A stretch of 48,269 bases of DNA from Prochloron sp. SulCav_FS08_3_32_3330 (GCA_020721205.1 DYNF01000013.1:13256-61524); one strand, 5' to 3'. Counted from the stretch's first letter, positions 19,467 through 30,783 are shown. Numbers and translations: made by a program. The notes: generated by a model from the sequence alone, not told the origin.

Positions 19467-20480
19467 ATGGTTTTTAATCATTGTAGTGATCAAATAATGA
19501 ATAACGAATCAAAAATGAATGTAAATATAGATCAATTACCTCAATCGAATAATAATCTGGAAAAATCTGCAATGGTGGAGACGTGGAATTTAAGTAAAGT
19601 CTATCGTACAGGTTTTTTTCTTAATCAAAAATTGCCATCTTTGCAAAATTTTTCCCTTCGAGTTGAAGCGGGAGAAACTTTCGGTTTATTAGGTCCTAAT
19701 GGGGCGGGGAAAACTACTTTATTAAAAATTTTATTGGGTATTATTCGCCCTACTTCGGGGAAAGCTAAAGTGATGGGGCATTCCCTCGGCGATCGCCAGA
19801 TTAAACAGCGTTTAGGATATTTACCCGAAAATGCTTATTTTTATGATTATTTAACAGCTTTTGAATTTTTAGAATTTACGGCGGGTTTATTTCAATTACC
19901 AAAAGAAATTAAAAAGCAAAGAATACCGGAATTATTAAGTTTAGTAGGAATTGATCAAAAAACAGCGAAAAAGAAACAATTAAGACAATATTCTAAGGGA
20001 ATGTTACAAAGGATTGGCATGGCACAAGCATTAATAAATGATCCAGAAGTGGTATTTTTTGATGAGCCAATGTCGGGCTTAGATCCCACTGGGCGTTACC
20101 AAGTTAGGGAAATAATTTTATCTTTAAAAGAACAGGGAAAAACGATCTTTTTTAATTCTCATATTTTAGCAGATGTGGAACAAATTTGTGATCGAATTGC
20201 GATTTTAAATAAAGGGGAATTACTTTGTGTTGGCTCTTTGAGAGAACTTTTAGGCACAAGTGAAACCTATCATGTTACTGTTAAAGGTGGTAATTATCAA
20301 GTATTAGAAAAATGGATTGATAATTTAACAACAAATGATGATTATTGGACAGGAATATTAAAGGGAGATCATCAAGAATTTATGGGAACTTTGCGTTTAA
20401 TGAATGCTCAATTAATTAGTTTAAAATTAGCACAAATGACTTTAGAAGAATTTTTTATTCAACAAATTAAACAAGAATAG
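19467..20480 (+). CDS. ABC transporter ATP-binding protein
   Basis: LLGPNGAGKTTLLKILLG, QYSKGMLQRIGMAQALINDPEVVFFDEPMSGLDP. Confidence 0.93.
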   Translation: MVFNHCSDQIMNNESKMNVNIDQLPQSNNNLEKSAMVETWNLSKVYRTGFFLNQKLPSLQNFSLRVEAGETFGLLGPNGAGKTTLLKILLGIIRPTSGKAKVMGHSLGDRQIKQRLGYLPENAYFYDYLTAFEFLEFTAGLFQLPKEIKKQRIPELLSLVGIDQKTAKKKQLRQYSKGMLQRIGMAQALINDPEVVFFDEPMSGLDPTGRYQVREIILSLKEQGKTIFFNSHILADVEQICDRIAILNKGELLCVGSLRELLGTSETYHVTVKGGNYQVLEKWIDNLTTNDDYWTGILKGDHQEFMGTLRLMNAQLISLKLAQMTLEEFFIQQIKQE

Positions 20481-20775
20481 TTAATATTTAATCCTAAAAC
20501 CCGTGAAGACGGGTTTTGTTTGGGTAGCAACGGGTTTTAACCCGTTGAAAAAAAAAGAATGAAAATACCCTCTTTAGCAGGGCGTTTTCATTCTCGGGAG
20601 GCAAAGGGTTGAAACCTGTTGCTACATAAGCAAAACAGGCATACGCAGGTTGAATTTTTTTATATTAGTTAATCAATATTTTGAAACTATATAACCCGTG
20701 AAGACGGGTTTTGTTTGGGTAGCAACGGGTTTTAACCCGTTGAAAAAAAAGAATGAAAATACCCTCTTTAGCGCT
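20481..20775. repeat. One partial plus one full copy of MITE-like repeat
   Basis: aacccgtgaagacgggttttgtttgggtagcaacgggttttaacccgttgaaaaaaaa(a)gaatgaaaataccctctttagc occurs twice; gcgttttcattct terminus at 20582. Confidence 0.7.
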
Positions 20776-20851
20776 ATATAATTGTGGTGCTAAATGCACG
20801 AACGAACAATTCACTATATTCAAAATCTCATAAAATTAAAACCCAAAAATA

Positions 20852-21616
20852 ATGAACAAAATAATTAAATTAATTCTGGCAAGTATTTCCCTAATTTATA
20901 TTACTATTACTCCCGTTTATGCCCAAGAAACTCATCCTCACTGGAGTTATGGTGGTACAGGAAATCCGACAAATTGGGGACATTTAGAGGAAGATTTTGA
21001 ACTCTGTGGTATGGGGCGAGATCAATCACCTATTAATATTGATCTTACTAATCAATTAACTGTAGAAGGTTCATCTTCTCTTGAATTTCATTATCAAAAT
21101 ACTCCTTTAACTGTTATTAATAATGGTCATACTATTCAAGTTAATAACAATTCTGAAAGTTATATTACTTTAAATGGGGAAAAATATCAATTAATTCAAT
21201 TTCATTTTCATACTCCTAGTGAACATACATTAGAAGGTATTGCTTCGGCAATGGAATTACATTTTGTTCATAAAAATTCTGCGGGAAAATTAGCCGTTGT
21301 AGGGGTAATGATTAAAGAAGGAAAAACTAATCCAACTTTGGAAACTATTTGGGAAAATATACCTTCAGAAATGGAAACAAATGAAGTAAATACTATTACC
21401 ATTAATGGTAATTCTTTACTGCCAAAAAATCATAATTTTGTCCATTATCAAGGTTCTTTAACTACTCCTCCTTGTAGTGAAAATGTACAATGGAATATAA
21501 TGTTAGAACCGATTGAAGCATCCCCGGAACAAATAGAAACTTTTATGAATTTATATCAAGCAAATTCTCGTCCAGTTCAACCTTTAAACGGTAGACAAAT
21601 TGAAATTAATCAATAA
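20852..21616 (+). CDS. Alpha-type carbonic anhydrase, secreted
   Basis: HWSYGGTGNPTNWG, QSPINI, IQFHFHTPSEHTLEG, AMELHFVHKN, YQGSLTTPPCSENVQW. Confidence 0.95.
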   Translation: MNKIIKLILASISLIYITITPVYAQETHPHWSYGGTGNPTNWGHLEEDFELCGMGRDQSPINIDLTNQLTVEGSSSLEFHYQNTPLTVINNGHTIQVNNNSESYITLNGEKYQLIQFHFHTPSEHTLEGIASAMELHFVHKNSAGKLAVVGVMIKEGKTNPTLETIWENIPSEMETNEVNTITINGNSLLPKNHNFVHYQGSLTTPPCSENVQWNIMLEPIEASPEQIETFMNLYQANSRPVQPLNGRQIEINQ

Positions 21617-21641
21617 ATTTTACCTTAATAATATCTATTTT

Positions 21642-21676
21642 AAAACTTCCGAAATTTAGATAATTTCGGAAGTTTT
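21642..21676. terminator. Bidirectional terminator-like hairpin between convergent genes
   Basis: aaaacttccgaaatt tagat aatttcggaagtttt. Confidence 0.8.
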
Positions 21677-21684
21677 TTGATAAT

Positions 21685-21945
21685 TCATAACCAAGGAAGA
21701 ACAACGTCATTACTACAATCACCTATATATTCTAAAGCAGAATTGCGATGTTGTGCAAAATCTAAATGATCATATAAATCTTCTTTATCCGGGGTATTAT
21801 AAATAACTTTACCCGTGATAACTTCATTATTATCATCTAATTCTGGATCCACAATTAAAACCCATTGATCAGGGTATTTTTCCTTAATTTCTGCTAAAGA
21901 AAGAATCGGTAATTGTTGAGAAGAAATAAGCGTAATAGTTTCCAT
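21685..21945 (-). CDS. Hypothetical protein
   Basis: 86 aa ORF with coding-like composition ahead of a convergent terminator. Confidence 0.5.
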   Translation of the reverse strand: METITLISSQQLPILSLAEIKEKYPDQWVLIVDPELDDNNEVITGKVIYNTPDKEDLYDHLDFAQHRNSALEYIGDCSNDVVLPWL

Positions 21946-21971
21946 TATTTACACTCCTTTATATTTAAAGA

Positions 21972-23072
21972 ATGATTATATTTTATAATATAACAGTTCA
22001 ACTAAATATTAACATGAAAAACCCTTATACTGTCGTTTTAATTATTCCCACCGGAGTGGGGGCAACTATTGGAGGATATGCTGGAGACGGGATCCCCGTG
22101 GCTAAAGCTATTTCTCAAGTGTGCGATCGCCTGATCACCCATCCTAATGTTTTAAATGGCGCTCAATTATATTTTAATTCCCCTAATACTCTCTATGTAG
22201 AAGGTTATGCCTTAGATCAATTTGCCTCTGGTAATTGGGGTTTAAAACCTGTAACTCATAATAGAGTAGGATTAATTTTAGACCAAGGTATTGAACCGGA
22301 TTTAAGATTACGTCATATCCAAGCTACAGAAGCAGTAAGAGCTACTTTAGGCATCTCTGTGACCGATTATATTATTACCGATGCCCCTTTAAATGTGGAA
22401 TTGCATCTCTCTGAATCCGGTGCAAGTTGGGGAACTATTGGTAATCCCGACTCCCTTTTAAGAGCCTCAGAAAAACTCATTAAACAGGGAATAGAAGCGA
22501 TCGCCGTAGTAGCGAGATTTCCTGATGAAATGGAAAGTGAAATTTTACAAAATTATCGTCAAGGATCAGGAGTAGATCCTTTAGCCGGGGCTGAAGCGAT
22601 TATTTCCCATTTAATTGTCCGTCAATTTAAGATCCCTTGCGCCCATGCTCCCGCCCTAATGCCTTTACCATTAGATCCTAGTATTTCACCCCGATCTGCC
22701 GCCGAGGAATTAGGTTTTACTTTCCTTCCTTGTGTCTTAGTTGGCTTAAGTCAAGCCCCTCAATATGTTACAAATTATGATAATTATTCCCCCTCCCCTA
22801 ACATAATTTGTGCCTCTCAAATAGACGCTTTAGTTATTCCTAAAAATGCTTGTGGGGGCAGTGCAATTTTAAGTTTAAGTGAGAGAAAAAATGTTAAAAT
22901 AATTACAGTAAAAGACAATCAAACTCAAATGAATGTAACAGCAACTAATTTAGGTATTAATGTTATTGAAGTTAACTCTTATTTGGAAGCATTAGGAATA
23001 TTAATTACCGAGCGATCGGGAATTAATTATCAAGCTTTATTACCCCATATATCTTCGATTCAAGAAATATAA
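21972..23072 (+). CDS. DUF3326 family protein (likely ATG at 22014, MKNPYTVVLIIPTG)
   Basis: VVLIIPTGVGATIGGYAGDGIPVAKAISQVCDRLITHPNVLNGAQLYF...; conserved in cyanobacteria. Confidence 0.8.
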   Translation: MIIFYNITVQLNINMKNPYTVVLIIPTGVGATIGGYAGDGIPVAKAISQVCDRLITHPNVLNGAQLYFNSPNTLYVEGYALDQFASGNWGLKPVTHNRVGLILDQGIEPDLRLRHIQATEAVRATLGISVTDYIITDAPLNVELHLSESGASWGTIGNPDSLLRASEKLIKQGIEAIAVVARFPDEMESEILQNYRQGSGVDPLAGAEAIISHLIVRQFKIPCAHAPALMPLPLDPSISPRSAAEELGFTFLPCVLVGLSQAPQYVTNYDNYSPSPNIICASQIDALVIPKNACGGSAILSLSERKNVKIITVKDNQTQMNVTATNLGINVIEVNSYLEALGILITERSGINYQALLPHISSIQEI

Positions 23073-23080
23073 AGATAAAA

Positions 23081-24025
23081 TTAACTAGGAATATTCATTA
23101 AACCTTGACTAACTAAAACCGAATTACCACCCACTTTAATTTCAGTTATTTGACCATGTTCTTTTTTCGTTTCTAACTGTAATAAACTAGGTCTACCCAT
23201 TTCAAAACCTTGCTCAATAATCCAGCGAAAAGTGCCAAACTGTAAAGGATTACGAATACCCAAATAAGCCCCAAAAGCTGAAGCCGCCGATCCCGTAGCC
23301 GGATCCTCCTCTATCCCTAAAGCCGGGGCAAACATTCGGGATCGCCATAAATGAGTCTTAGGGGAACATAATATATCCTCTGTTAATTCCGATGAATGAG
23401 TGAATATATAAATATTATTAGCAGAAAAATCCCTTAATAATTCTTGCCAAATATTCATATTTAACTTAGCTTTTTGTAGGGCATTAACAGAAGTTAAAGG
23501 AATAAATAAAAAAGGTAAACCACAGGAAACTCCTTGACAATGTTCTCCCCTTAATAAATCTGAGGTTTTCAGAGATAACATTCCGGCTAAATCCTCAGTA
23601 GGGGCAAAAGCTTGGTCAAAATGAGGAGGTTGAGTCACCATCATTTCGCAATAATTAGATTGACCTAATTTAGATTTAACAGTAACAGAAATTGTGCCGA
23701 CTCCTTCTTCAAAATTTAAAGTTGTGATTTCATTTTGGAGAGAAATTTCATCAATAGTTGTTAATAAATAAGCCGTGCCAATGGTAGGATGACCAGCAAA
23801 AGGAATTTCAGTTTTAGGGGTAAAAATTCTTAAACGGCGATCATTTTCTCCTTGAGTTGGAGGCAAAACAAACACCGTTTCAGAAAGATTAAATTCTTGG
23901 GCAATCTGTTGCATTTGTTTTCCTTTTAAGCCTTCAGCATTAGGAAAAATCACTAAAGGATTACCCCCAAAAATCTTTTCTGTAAAAACGTCTACCGTAT
24001 AAAAAGGATATTGTTTTATATTCAT
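23081..24025 (-). CDS. PhzF family isomerase
   Basis: YTVDVFTEKIFGGNPLVIFPNA, EFNLSETVFVLPP, IPFAGHPTIGTAYLL, EDPATGSAASAFGAYL. Confidence 0.95.
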   Translation of the reverse strand: MNIKQYPFYTVDVFTEKIFGGNPLVIFPNAEGLKGKQMQQIAQEFNLSETVFVLPPTQGENDRRLRIFTPKTEIPFAGHPTIGTAYLLTTIDEISLQNEITTLNFEEGVGTISVTVKSKLGQSNYCEMMVTQPPHFDQAFAPTEDLAGMLSLKTSDLLRGEHCQGVSCGLPFLFIPLTSVNALQKAKLNMNIWQELLRDFSANNIYIFTHSSELTEDILCSPKTHLWRSRMFAPALGIEEDPATGSAASAFGAYLGIRNPLQFGTFRWIIEQGFEMGRPSLLQLETKKEHGQITEIKVGGNSVLVSQGLMNIPS

Positions 24026-24114
24026 AATAATTAGTTATTAGTTATTTGAAAATTTTAAAGACTATTATATTATGATAACACTAACCTTCCTTAAGGAAAA
24101 GAACATAATTTAAA

Positions 24115-24532
24115 ATGGACAAACTTCAAGAATCAATGTCACTACGAGAAAAAATTAATTTTTGGATTACCTTTTGATAAAGCATTTCTAAGTTCTATTG
24201 TATCAACAATTGCAGGTGCAGGAGGACTTTCTTTGTTAGGAAGAACAATTGTATCTAATCTTTTAAAAATGATACCAGGGGCTGGTACAATTGTGGGGGG
24301 AGTTATTTCCGCAACGACAGCCGCCACTTTAACTTTAGCATTGGGTTTTGCTTATATTGAAGCGTTAAAAAAATATATGAAAATGAAAATAAATGGTCAA
24401 GATATGAACATGAAAGACTTTGAAGAAATATTTAAAAATGCGTTTAAAAATTATTCAAAACAAGGGGATACAAAACTCATGACTTTACCAGCTTTACCAG
24501 AAAATTTACCCAAAGATATTGAAATTGAATAA
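24115..24532 (+). pseudogene. Frameshifted C-terminal DUF697/YcjF-like GTPase-associated fragment
   Basis: MDKLQESMSLREKINF then, after removing one T from the T5 run 24159-24163, GLPFDKAFLSSIVSTIAGAGGLSLLGRTIVSNLLKMIPGAGTIVGGVISATTAATLTLALGFAYIEAL. Confidence 0.65.
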
Positions 24533-24634
24533 TGATAAAAAATCATTTGTCAAAAGTCGGAGATTTGTCAAAAAAATTAAGACACAATGATAAAAAAATG
24601 CCCGACTTTTAAGACCTAAGAAAGAAATAAAAAT

Positions 24635-24856
24635 TTAAACTTTTTCTTCTAATAAAACTGGTTTATGATTTAATAATCTTTTCGCTTTATTTAAACGATA
24701 AATATATAAAGGAGAAGCACGATTTTGTTCATCTAATTGAGCAATAATATCATCTAAAATTAAAATTTCTGCATCCATTCTTTTAAAAAGTTCCTGAAAT
24801 TTCAGCGAAGTCTTTTTAACTTGTTCAATATCTGGAGTAAATTGTTCTTGTGTCAT
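24635..24856 (-). CDS. Small helical hypothetical protein
   Basis: 73 aa ORF, overlaps the stop of the upstream ORF (24853). Confidence 0.5.
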   Translation of the reverse strand: MTQEQFTPDIEQVKKTSLKFQELFKRMDAEILILDDIIAQLDEQNRASPLYIYRLNKAKRLLNHKPVLLEEKV

Positions 24857-25197
24857 GATAAATTAAAGCTCCTTTTTTCTTCTGTAATGGTGGCTGTGGT
24901 TGCGGCTATTGTCGCTGATGCTTCGTCAATAGAACGATCTAATAAATCTAGCATAGCATGATTCGCAATAGGTTGAGATTCTGCTATTTTACCTAAGATA
25001 TTATGTAATCTTGAATAATAAGTATAAGCTCGATCTCTAGCATTATCTAAATCATCTAAAGCGATGATAGTTGTTTCATTTTCTCCATAAGTTTCTAAAA
25101 TAAGATAACTGGTAGCAGTAGCTTCATTAATTACGCTTAAAAGCTCTTTTAATAATTGTAAAACAATATTGATAATTTCTTCAGGTAATTTTGCCAT
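24853..25197 (-). CDS. Helical hypothetical protein, co-operonic with 24635..24856
   Basis: 114 aa ORF with ATGA overlap. Confidence 0.55.
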   Translation of the reverse strand: MAKLPEEIINIVLQLLKELLSVINEATATSYLILETYGENETTIIALDDLDNARDRAYTYYSRLHNILGKIAESQPIANHAMLDLLDRSIDEASATIAATTATITEEKRSFNLS

Positions 25198-25309
25198 TTT
25201 TAATAATTAAAATATTTTTCTTAATAAATTGAAAAAAAGTCGGGAATTTACCGAGTAATTTAAGGTAAAATTATAAAATAATAGCAAATCCCCGACTTTT
25301 AAAACTTAA

Positions 25310-28300
25310 CTACTCAATTCCTTCAATTCTGTCCTCCACTTCTTGATATAACTGTTGTAAACGCTCAATATTTTCCTCAGAAGTCTCCCAATAACCCCGT
25401 CCATTAACCTCTAATAATGTGCCTACCATACGGCGGAATGAGTTAGGGTTTAAATCCATTAACCTTTTACACATTTCAGGATCGTTAATAAAGGTGTCGT
25501 TGGTATCCTCATAAACCCAGTTGTCTACAGCGTCGGCTGTGGCACTCCAGCCCATGGTATTAACAAGGCGTTTGGAAATCTCCCGCACTCCCTCATAACC
25601 GTGGGATAACATCCCTTCATACCATTTGGGGTTTAAAAGTTTGGTGCGCGCATCTAAACGCACGGTTTCTGATAAGGTGCGCACCTGTGCATTAGCGGTG
25701 GTGGTATCAGCAATAAACGCTGTGGGTTTTTTGCCGTCATCGCGCAAGGATGCAACCACTTTGGTGGGATCGGAGTCGAAATAGTGGGAAACGTCGGTTA
25801 AACTTATTTCAGAGGAATCTAAGTTTTGGAAGGTGACTTCGGCTGTTTTTAAGGATTTCTCAAACATTGCTCGGTTTTCATCCATTACTCCCGGATTATC
25901 TGAGTTAAAAGCAAAAGATTTACGGTTTAAATACATATCCTGTAATTCTTTTTCTTCTTCCCAACTACTATTTTCCACTGCTAAATTCACATTGCTGGAA
26001 TAGCTACCCGAAGCATTAGAAAAGATACGAGTCGCCGCTTGTCTTAGATTAATCCCCATTTCCTCAGCCTGTTCTAAAGCGTGTTTCCTCACAAAGTTCA
26101 TTTCTAAGGGTTCATCCGCTTCAGCCGCCATTTTCACTGCTTGATCTAGTAAGTTCATTTGATTGATAAATAGATCACGGAATACGCCGGAACAGTTCAC
26201 TACCACGTCAATCCGGGGACGACCAAGTTCTTCTAAGGAGATTAGTTCAAGTTTATTAACTCGTCCTAAGGCATCAGGAACGGGCTTTGCACCTACCATC
26301 CACATAATCTGAGCTAAAGACTCACCATAAGTCTTAATATTGTCCGTACCCCATAATACACAGGCGATCGTCTCAGGATATTGCCCGTTATTATCTAATT
26401 TTTGACGCTCTAACAGCCGATCTACCACGATTTTAGCAGATTGTACCGCCGCCATCGTGGGAATAGATTGGGGATCTAAAGCGTGAATATTCTTACCCGT
26501 AGGTAATACGTTAGGGTTACGAATGGGATCGCCCCCTGGTCCGGGTAATACATATTCCCCCTCTAAAGCCTTTAATAAGCCCCCTAACTCTTGATCTGCA
26601 CAGATCTGCTCTAAGCAAAATTCAAGGTACTCAAATAAGGGTTTAAGGGAGTCTGCGTCAACATTTTTGTAGCCTAACTCATGGAGTTTTTCTATCCAAG
26701 GAGCTTTTTTACCGATATTAAAGAAGTTTAACTTCGATATCATATTAACTCGCCCTTCAGCGTTAACCTGCTCTGTAACTAAGGAAGCTACGGTTTCACG
26801 ACAAGCGAGGGTAATATCTTGTAAAAGTTCTACATCTTTTAATATCCCTTTATCACTATTAGCGTAAAGCTCCTTAATATCACGGTAAACACTATTAGCA
26901 ATGATACGAGGAAGTGCCAATAAATTTTCTTCTTCCCGATCTAAAGAGGCAATATTAACTAAAGTGGCGATCGCTTCCTCAGCAGTGGGTGGTTTGCCGA
27001 TCACATGAAGCCCACAGGGTAATAAACGAGATTCAATTTCCATTAATTTACGGTAAACTGAACCAACGATATTATCCCTTTGCTCTCGACTCAGATCTTT
27101 AGCAGTAATATCAGGAAACTCGATATCCTTATCTAAGTTACAGATCCGGGCTTGATCCATAATGGTATCAACAATTTGAATACCGCGCCCACTATCCTTT
27201 AAAGTTTGATAGGAAGCGATCAACTCACTCAACTCTTTTAAACCCTTATATAAACCCGCATTTTCCGCCGGAGGGGTTAAATATGATATCGTTGCCGCAT
27301 AACTGCGACGTTTGGCAATAGTTGCTTCACTAGGGTTATTGGCGGCATAATAGTAGAGGTTAGGAATATTACCGATTAAACTATCAGGATAACAGTCGCC
27401 AGACATCCCCATCTGCTTTCCGGGCATAAATTCAAGGGATCCGTGAGTGCCAAAATGTAATACCGCATCAGCGCCCCAAATTTTTTCTAAATAGGTATAA
27501 TAGGCGGCGAAACCATGATGAGGGGAAGCAGAGCGTGAGAATAATAACCGCATCGGATCACCCTCATAACCGAAGGTAGGTTGTACCCCAATAAACACAT
27601 TACCAAACTGTTTCCCATAGATTAATAAATTTTGTCCATCGGTGTTTAAATGTCCGGGAGGATCACCCCAATTTTCTTTTAATTTATCAGAATAAGGAGT
27701 TAATTTTTCATATTCAGGTACACTCATACGATAGGCAATATTTAACTCAGGGGAAGCATATTTAGCTTGAGCATCATGGATCACCTGTTGCATTAAATCC
27801 ATTGCATTTTCCGGTAATTCGGGTAAATCATAACCATTACCTTTTAATGCCTTCATTACCTCATAAATAGAGCCAAATACGTCTAAATAGGCGGCTGTAC
27901 CAATATTACCTTTATCGGGAGGAAAACTGAAAATAGTGATAGCTATTTTCTTATCTAATTTCGGTTTTTTACGAAGATTTGCCCATTTCATCGCCCGTTT
28001 TGCGATCGCTTCTACCCGATCTTGTAAGGTGATCGATCGCCCGGTAGCACCATCACGCCCGGATAAAATTATAGGCTCGATCGCACCGTCTAACTCAGGT
28101 ATAGCGATTTGTAAAGCCACTTGGATCGGGTGTAAACCGAGATCGCTTTCTTCCCATTCTTCCGTCGTTTGGAAAACTAAGGGTAAAGCTACCATATAAG
28201 GGCGATTTAATTTTCTTAAAGAGTCTATCGCTTTAGGATGATCCTGACGTGCGGGACCACCCACTAAAGCAAAACCCGTTAAAGAGATGATCGTATCTAC

Positions 28301-29308
28301 AAGGGGAATCGGCTCAATCCCTTTCACCGTATTATCCCAGAAATAAGCGTCTACAGGTTTAGAAAAATCTAAGCCACCAGCGAATACAGGTATTACCTTA
28401 GCACCCATATACTCTAATTCCTGTAACATCGCCACATAATGGGCATCATCCCCCGTTACAAGGTGAGTACGTTGTAATACCAAACCCACACAAGGAGCAA
28501 GAGGATCCTTTAAATCTTCACCAATATCGTCTCGCTCATTGTACCAAATCAAATATTCCTTAATATCCTCAAACATTTTCGGTGCTAAAGGATGCCAAAT
28601 GCCCATATCAGGGTATACTACAGGTTCAGCAAAAGTTACATCATGATCTGGGTGTAAACCTTTACCATCAAAGACATATTTATCAGCTAACATCAAGAAG
28701 AAATTTTCAAGATTTTCAGGAGAGCCTCCTAACCAATATTGAAAACTTAACATGAAATTACGCGCATCTTGAGCCTTATCAACGGGTAAATATTTCAAAA
28801 CACTGGGTAAAGTGCGCAAAAGTTTTAACATTGCATCTTGAAAACCAGCGCTAGAGTTTTTCTTGCGTTTCTTCATGAAATCGCCGATCATACTCTTAGA
28901 CTGCCCTAACTGTGCCATACTAAAAGTACCCATCTTATTCAGACGCATTACTTGGGGCATAGAAGGGAAAACCACCGCCACATCAAGCTGATCCTTATAG
29001 GGAGTAACCGCTTCCACCACCTTATCAGCTAAATCTTCAATAAAAATTAAAGAAGCAATAAAGATATTAGCCTGAGATACATCCTTTTTAAACTGCTCAT
29101 AATTTTCAGGGGATCTCAATTCTTCAATGAGATAACCACTAATCTCGATCGCAAGATTAGGATGATTTTTATTAATGCGTCTAATAGCACTAGAGACAGA
29201 ACTTTGATACTGAGACTCTAACACAATATAGACCACCTTCATTAAAGCGCGATCGTTCAGTTCTTCGGGTACTATATGACGAATAGCGGATTTAACATTT
29301 GTAAACAA
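25310..29308 (-). CDS. chlH: Magnesium chelatase subunit H
   Basis: 1332 aa; [89 protein letters not shown]. Confidence 0.97.
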   Translation of the reverse strand: MFTNVKSAIRHIVPEELNDRALMKVVYIVLESQYQSSVSSAIRRINKNHPNLAIEISGYLIEELRSPENYEQFKKDVSQANIFIASLIFIEDLADKVVEAVTPYKDQLDVAVVFPSMPQVMRLNKMGTFSMAQLGQSKSMIGDFMKKRKKNSSAGFQDAMLKLLRTLPSVLKYLPVDKAQDARNFMLSFQYWLGGSPENLENFFLMLADKYVFDGKGLHPDHDVTFAEPVVYPDMGIWHPLAPKMFEDIKEYLIWYNERDDIGEDLKDPLAPCVGLVLQRTHLVTGDDAHYVAMLQELEYMGAKVIPVFAGGLDFSKPVDAYFWDNTVKGIEPIPLVDTIISLTGFALVGGPARQDHPKAIDSLRKLNRPYMVALPLVFQTTEEWEESDLGLHPIQVALQIAIPELDGAIEPIILSGRDGATGRSITLQDRVEAIAKRAMKWANLRKKPKLDKKIAITIFSFPPDKGNIGTAAYLDVFGSIYEVMKALKGNGYDLPELPENAMDLMQQVIHDAQAKYASPELNIAYRMSVPEYEKLTPYSDKLKENWGDPPGHLNTDGQNLLIYGKQFGNVFIGVQPTFGYEGDPMRLLFSRSASPHHGFAAYYTYLEKIWGADAVLHFGTHGSLEFMPGKQMGMSGDCYPDSLIGNIPNLYYYAANNPSEATIAKRRSYAATISYLTPPAENAGLYKGLKELSELIASYQTLKDSGRGIQIVDTIMDQARICNLDKDIEFPDITAKDLSREQRDNIVGSVYRKLMEIESRLLPCGLHVIGKPPTAEEAIATLVNIASLDREEENLLALPRIIANSVYRDIKELYANSDKGILKDVELLQDITLACRETVASLVTEQVNAEGRVNMISKLNFFNIGKKAPWIEKLHELGYKNVDADSLKPLFEYLEFCLEQICADQELGGLLKALEGEYVLPGPGGDPIRNPNVLPTGKNIHALDPQSIPTMAAVQSAKIVVDRLLERQKLDNNGQYPETIACVLWGTDNIKTYGESLAQIMWMVGAKPVPDALGRVNKLELISLEELGRPRIDVVVNCSGVFRDLFINQMNLLDQAVKMAAEADEPLEMNFVRKHALEQAEEMGINLRQAATRIFSNASGSYSSNVNLAVENSSWEEEKELQDMYLNRKSFAFNSDNPGVMDENRAMFEKSLKTAEVTFQNLDSSEISLTDVSHYFDSDPTKVVASLRDDGKKPTAFIADTTTANAQVRTLSETVRLDARTKLLNPKWYEGMLSHGYEGVREISKRLVNTMGWSATADAVDNWVYEDTNDTFINDPEMCKRLMDLNPNSFRRMVGTLLEVNGRGYWETSEENIERLQQLYQEVEDRIEGIE

Positions 29309-29453
29309 ATTAGGATTCTCCTCAAGTTTATAAATAGATAATTGCTAAAGATTGCTATTAAATAGCTTAAATAGGTTATTTTAAACAATTTTAGCAACTT
29401 AGGGATCAAGAGTGAGGGATCTTTGGCAATTTAGCTTAAGTATTTACTCCTAG

Positions 29454-29491
29454 AGTCGGTTTAGATTTCTTTACAGTTTGAGTGGTTGACA
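29454..29491 (+). repeat. Dispersed leader repeat type II, copy 1
   Basis: agtcggtttagatttctttacagtttgagtggttgaca. Confidence 0.75.
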
Positions 29492-29633
29492 AAATCGGAT
29501 TTGTATGATTTTAAAGAAACCAAAAAGTTTTATTGTAAGGATAATTAATAACGAAAAAACTAAAAAAATTAGTAAAAAAGTAAAGATAATGATATAATTC
29601 AGATAACTACATTATTTTAGAGGAATAAAAGCT

Positions 29634-29774
29634 ATGGCTAAGATAAGTGAAATGCAAGGAGCAGTAAACACTGGCAAACAAATAGGAAAAATTGTTTCTA
29701 GTTTGATTGATGTGTTAACAGATGTAGCTAAATCTTATCAAGCTAGAGAGTGGGCAAATCAACAAAAATCTTAG
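29634..29774 (+). CDS. Putative 46-aa microprotein
   Basis: MAKISEMQGAVNTGKQIGKIVSSLIDVLTDVAKSYQAREWANQQKS preceded by aggaat RBS-like motif. Confidence 0.45.
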   Translation: MAKISEMQGAVNTGKQIGKIVSSLIDVLTDVAKSYQAREWANQQKS

Positions 29775-29785
29775 ATTTGTAGGTT

Positions 29786-29968
29786 GTAGGGGCATGACAA
29801 CAATTAAATTTGTTAGTAATTGTTTAATTATATATTGTCATGCCCAAACCTCACGATCAATTTTAATTAAATACAAATAATTTTTATACACAATTTACAT
29901 CTGATGATGGGCATGACAACATATAATTTAATGGTTAAAGATATAAGTTAAGGAAGTCATGCCCCTAC
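29786..29968. repeat. 183-bp bipartite inverted-repeat element (MITE/REP-like), copy A
   Basis: Outer arms gtaggggcatgac / gtcatgcccctac; inner arms ttgtcatgccc / gggcatgacaa. Confidence 0.85.
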
Positions 29969-30034
29969 AAAGTTGATGGTTCAATTATTTTTAAGGTAAA
30001 ATAAAATTGTAATTTTAAATATTAAGTAATTATG
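29969..30034 (+). promoter_or_regulatory. Type I (hic) leader copy A
   Basis: aaagTTGATGgttcaattatttttaaggTAAAATaaaattgtaattttaaatattaagtaattatg; -35/-10 with 18-bp spacer. Confidence 0.8.
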
Positions 30035-30097
30035 AAAATACAAGCAATTATACATGAGGCTGGGGATACCATTACAATATGGCTAAAAATTACCTAA
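30032..30097 (+). pseudogene. hicB N-terminal remnant
   Basis: MKIQAIIHEAGDTITIWLKIT*, first 10 codons identical to hicB at 35009 and 40392. Confidence 0.75.
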
Positions 30098-30468
30098 TTT
30101 ATGTTGGTTCAGCTTTTCGATTAGAGTGGTATATTGACTCTAATGGACAAAGTGAAGCAAAAGAATATTTTGAACAACTACCTGAAAAACAACAATTAAA
30201 ATTTTTGTTTTTAGTAAAGCGAATTGGTGATTTTGGTAAAATAAGTAATAAACAGCAATTTCGTAATGAAGGCGATAAAATTTACGCTTTTAAACCTCAG
30301 CCAGATCGCTTTTTATGTTTCTTTTTTACTGATAAAAAAATTATTGTTACTAATGGTTTTCTGAAAAAACAACAAAAATTACCTAAACAGGAAAAAGATA
30401 AAGCTCTAAAATATATGAATGATTATTTAAAACGTACTCAAGAGGAAACATATTATGAAAAAGATTAA
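30079..30468 (+). CDS. HigB/Gp49-like RelE superfamily toxin
   Basis: AKEYFEQLPEKQQLKFLFLVKRIGDFGKI...RNEGDKIYAFKPQPDRFLCFFFTDKKIIVTNGFLKK. Confidence 0.8.
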   Translation: MAKNYLIYVGSAFRLEWYIDSNGQSEAKEYFEQLPEKQQLKFLFLVKRIGDFGKISNKQQFRNEGDKIYAFKPQPDRFLCFFFTDKKIIVTNGFLKKQQKLPKQEKDKALKYMNDYLKRTQEETYYEKD

Positions 30469-30754
30469 TAAATTATCAACCTTTGATCAAATGATGGAAA
30501 ATTCTGATTTTAAAGCTAAATTTGACCAAGGTTATCAAGAATTTTTATTATCAGAATTATTAATTTCCCTGATGGAAAATGATCAAAAATCCGTGCGTCA
30601 ATTAGCAAAAGAAGCGAATATTTCTCCTTCGGTTATTCAAGATATTCGTAGCGGAAAACAAAAGGATATAAAAATTAGTAATTTTTTGCAAGTTATTAAA
30701 GCTTGTGGTTATAAATTAATTTTAGAAAAAGGAGAAAATCGTATTTCTTTATAG
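30455..30754 (+). CDS. XRE-family antitoxin partner
   Basis: VRQLAKEANISPSVIQDIRSGKQKDIKISNFLQVIKACGYKLIL HTH; overlaps toxin 3' end. Confidence 0.85.
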   Translation: MKKINKLSTFDQMMENSDFKAKFDQGYQEFLLSELLISLMENDQKSVRQLAKEANISPSVIQDIRSGKQKDIKISNFLQVIKACGYKLILEKGENRISL

Positions 30755-30783
30755 TATTGTAGAGTATCTCCTGAATATAAATC

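Noticed and set aside
24142-24327. Minus-strand ORF opposite the GTPase relic
   Set aside because: Shadow ORF of a Gly/Ala-rich segment.
27936-28199. Plus-strand ORF inside chlH
   Set aside because: Shadow ORF within a highly conserved gene.
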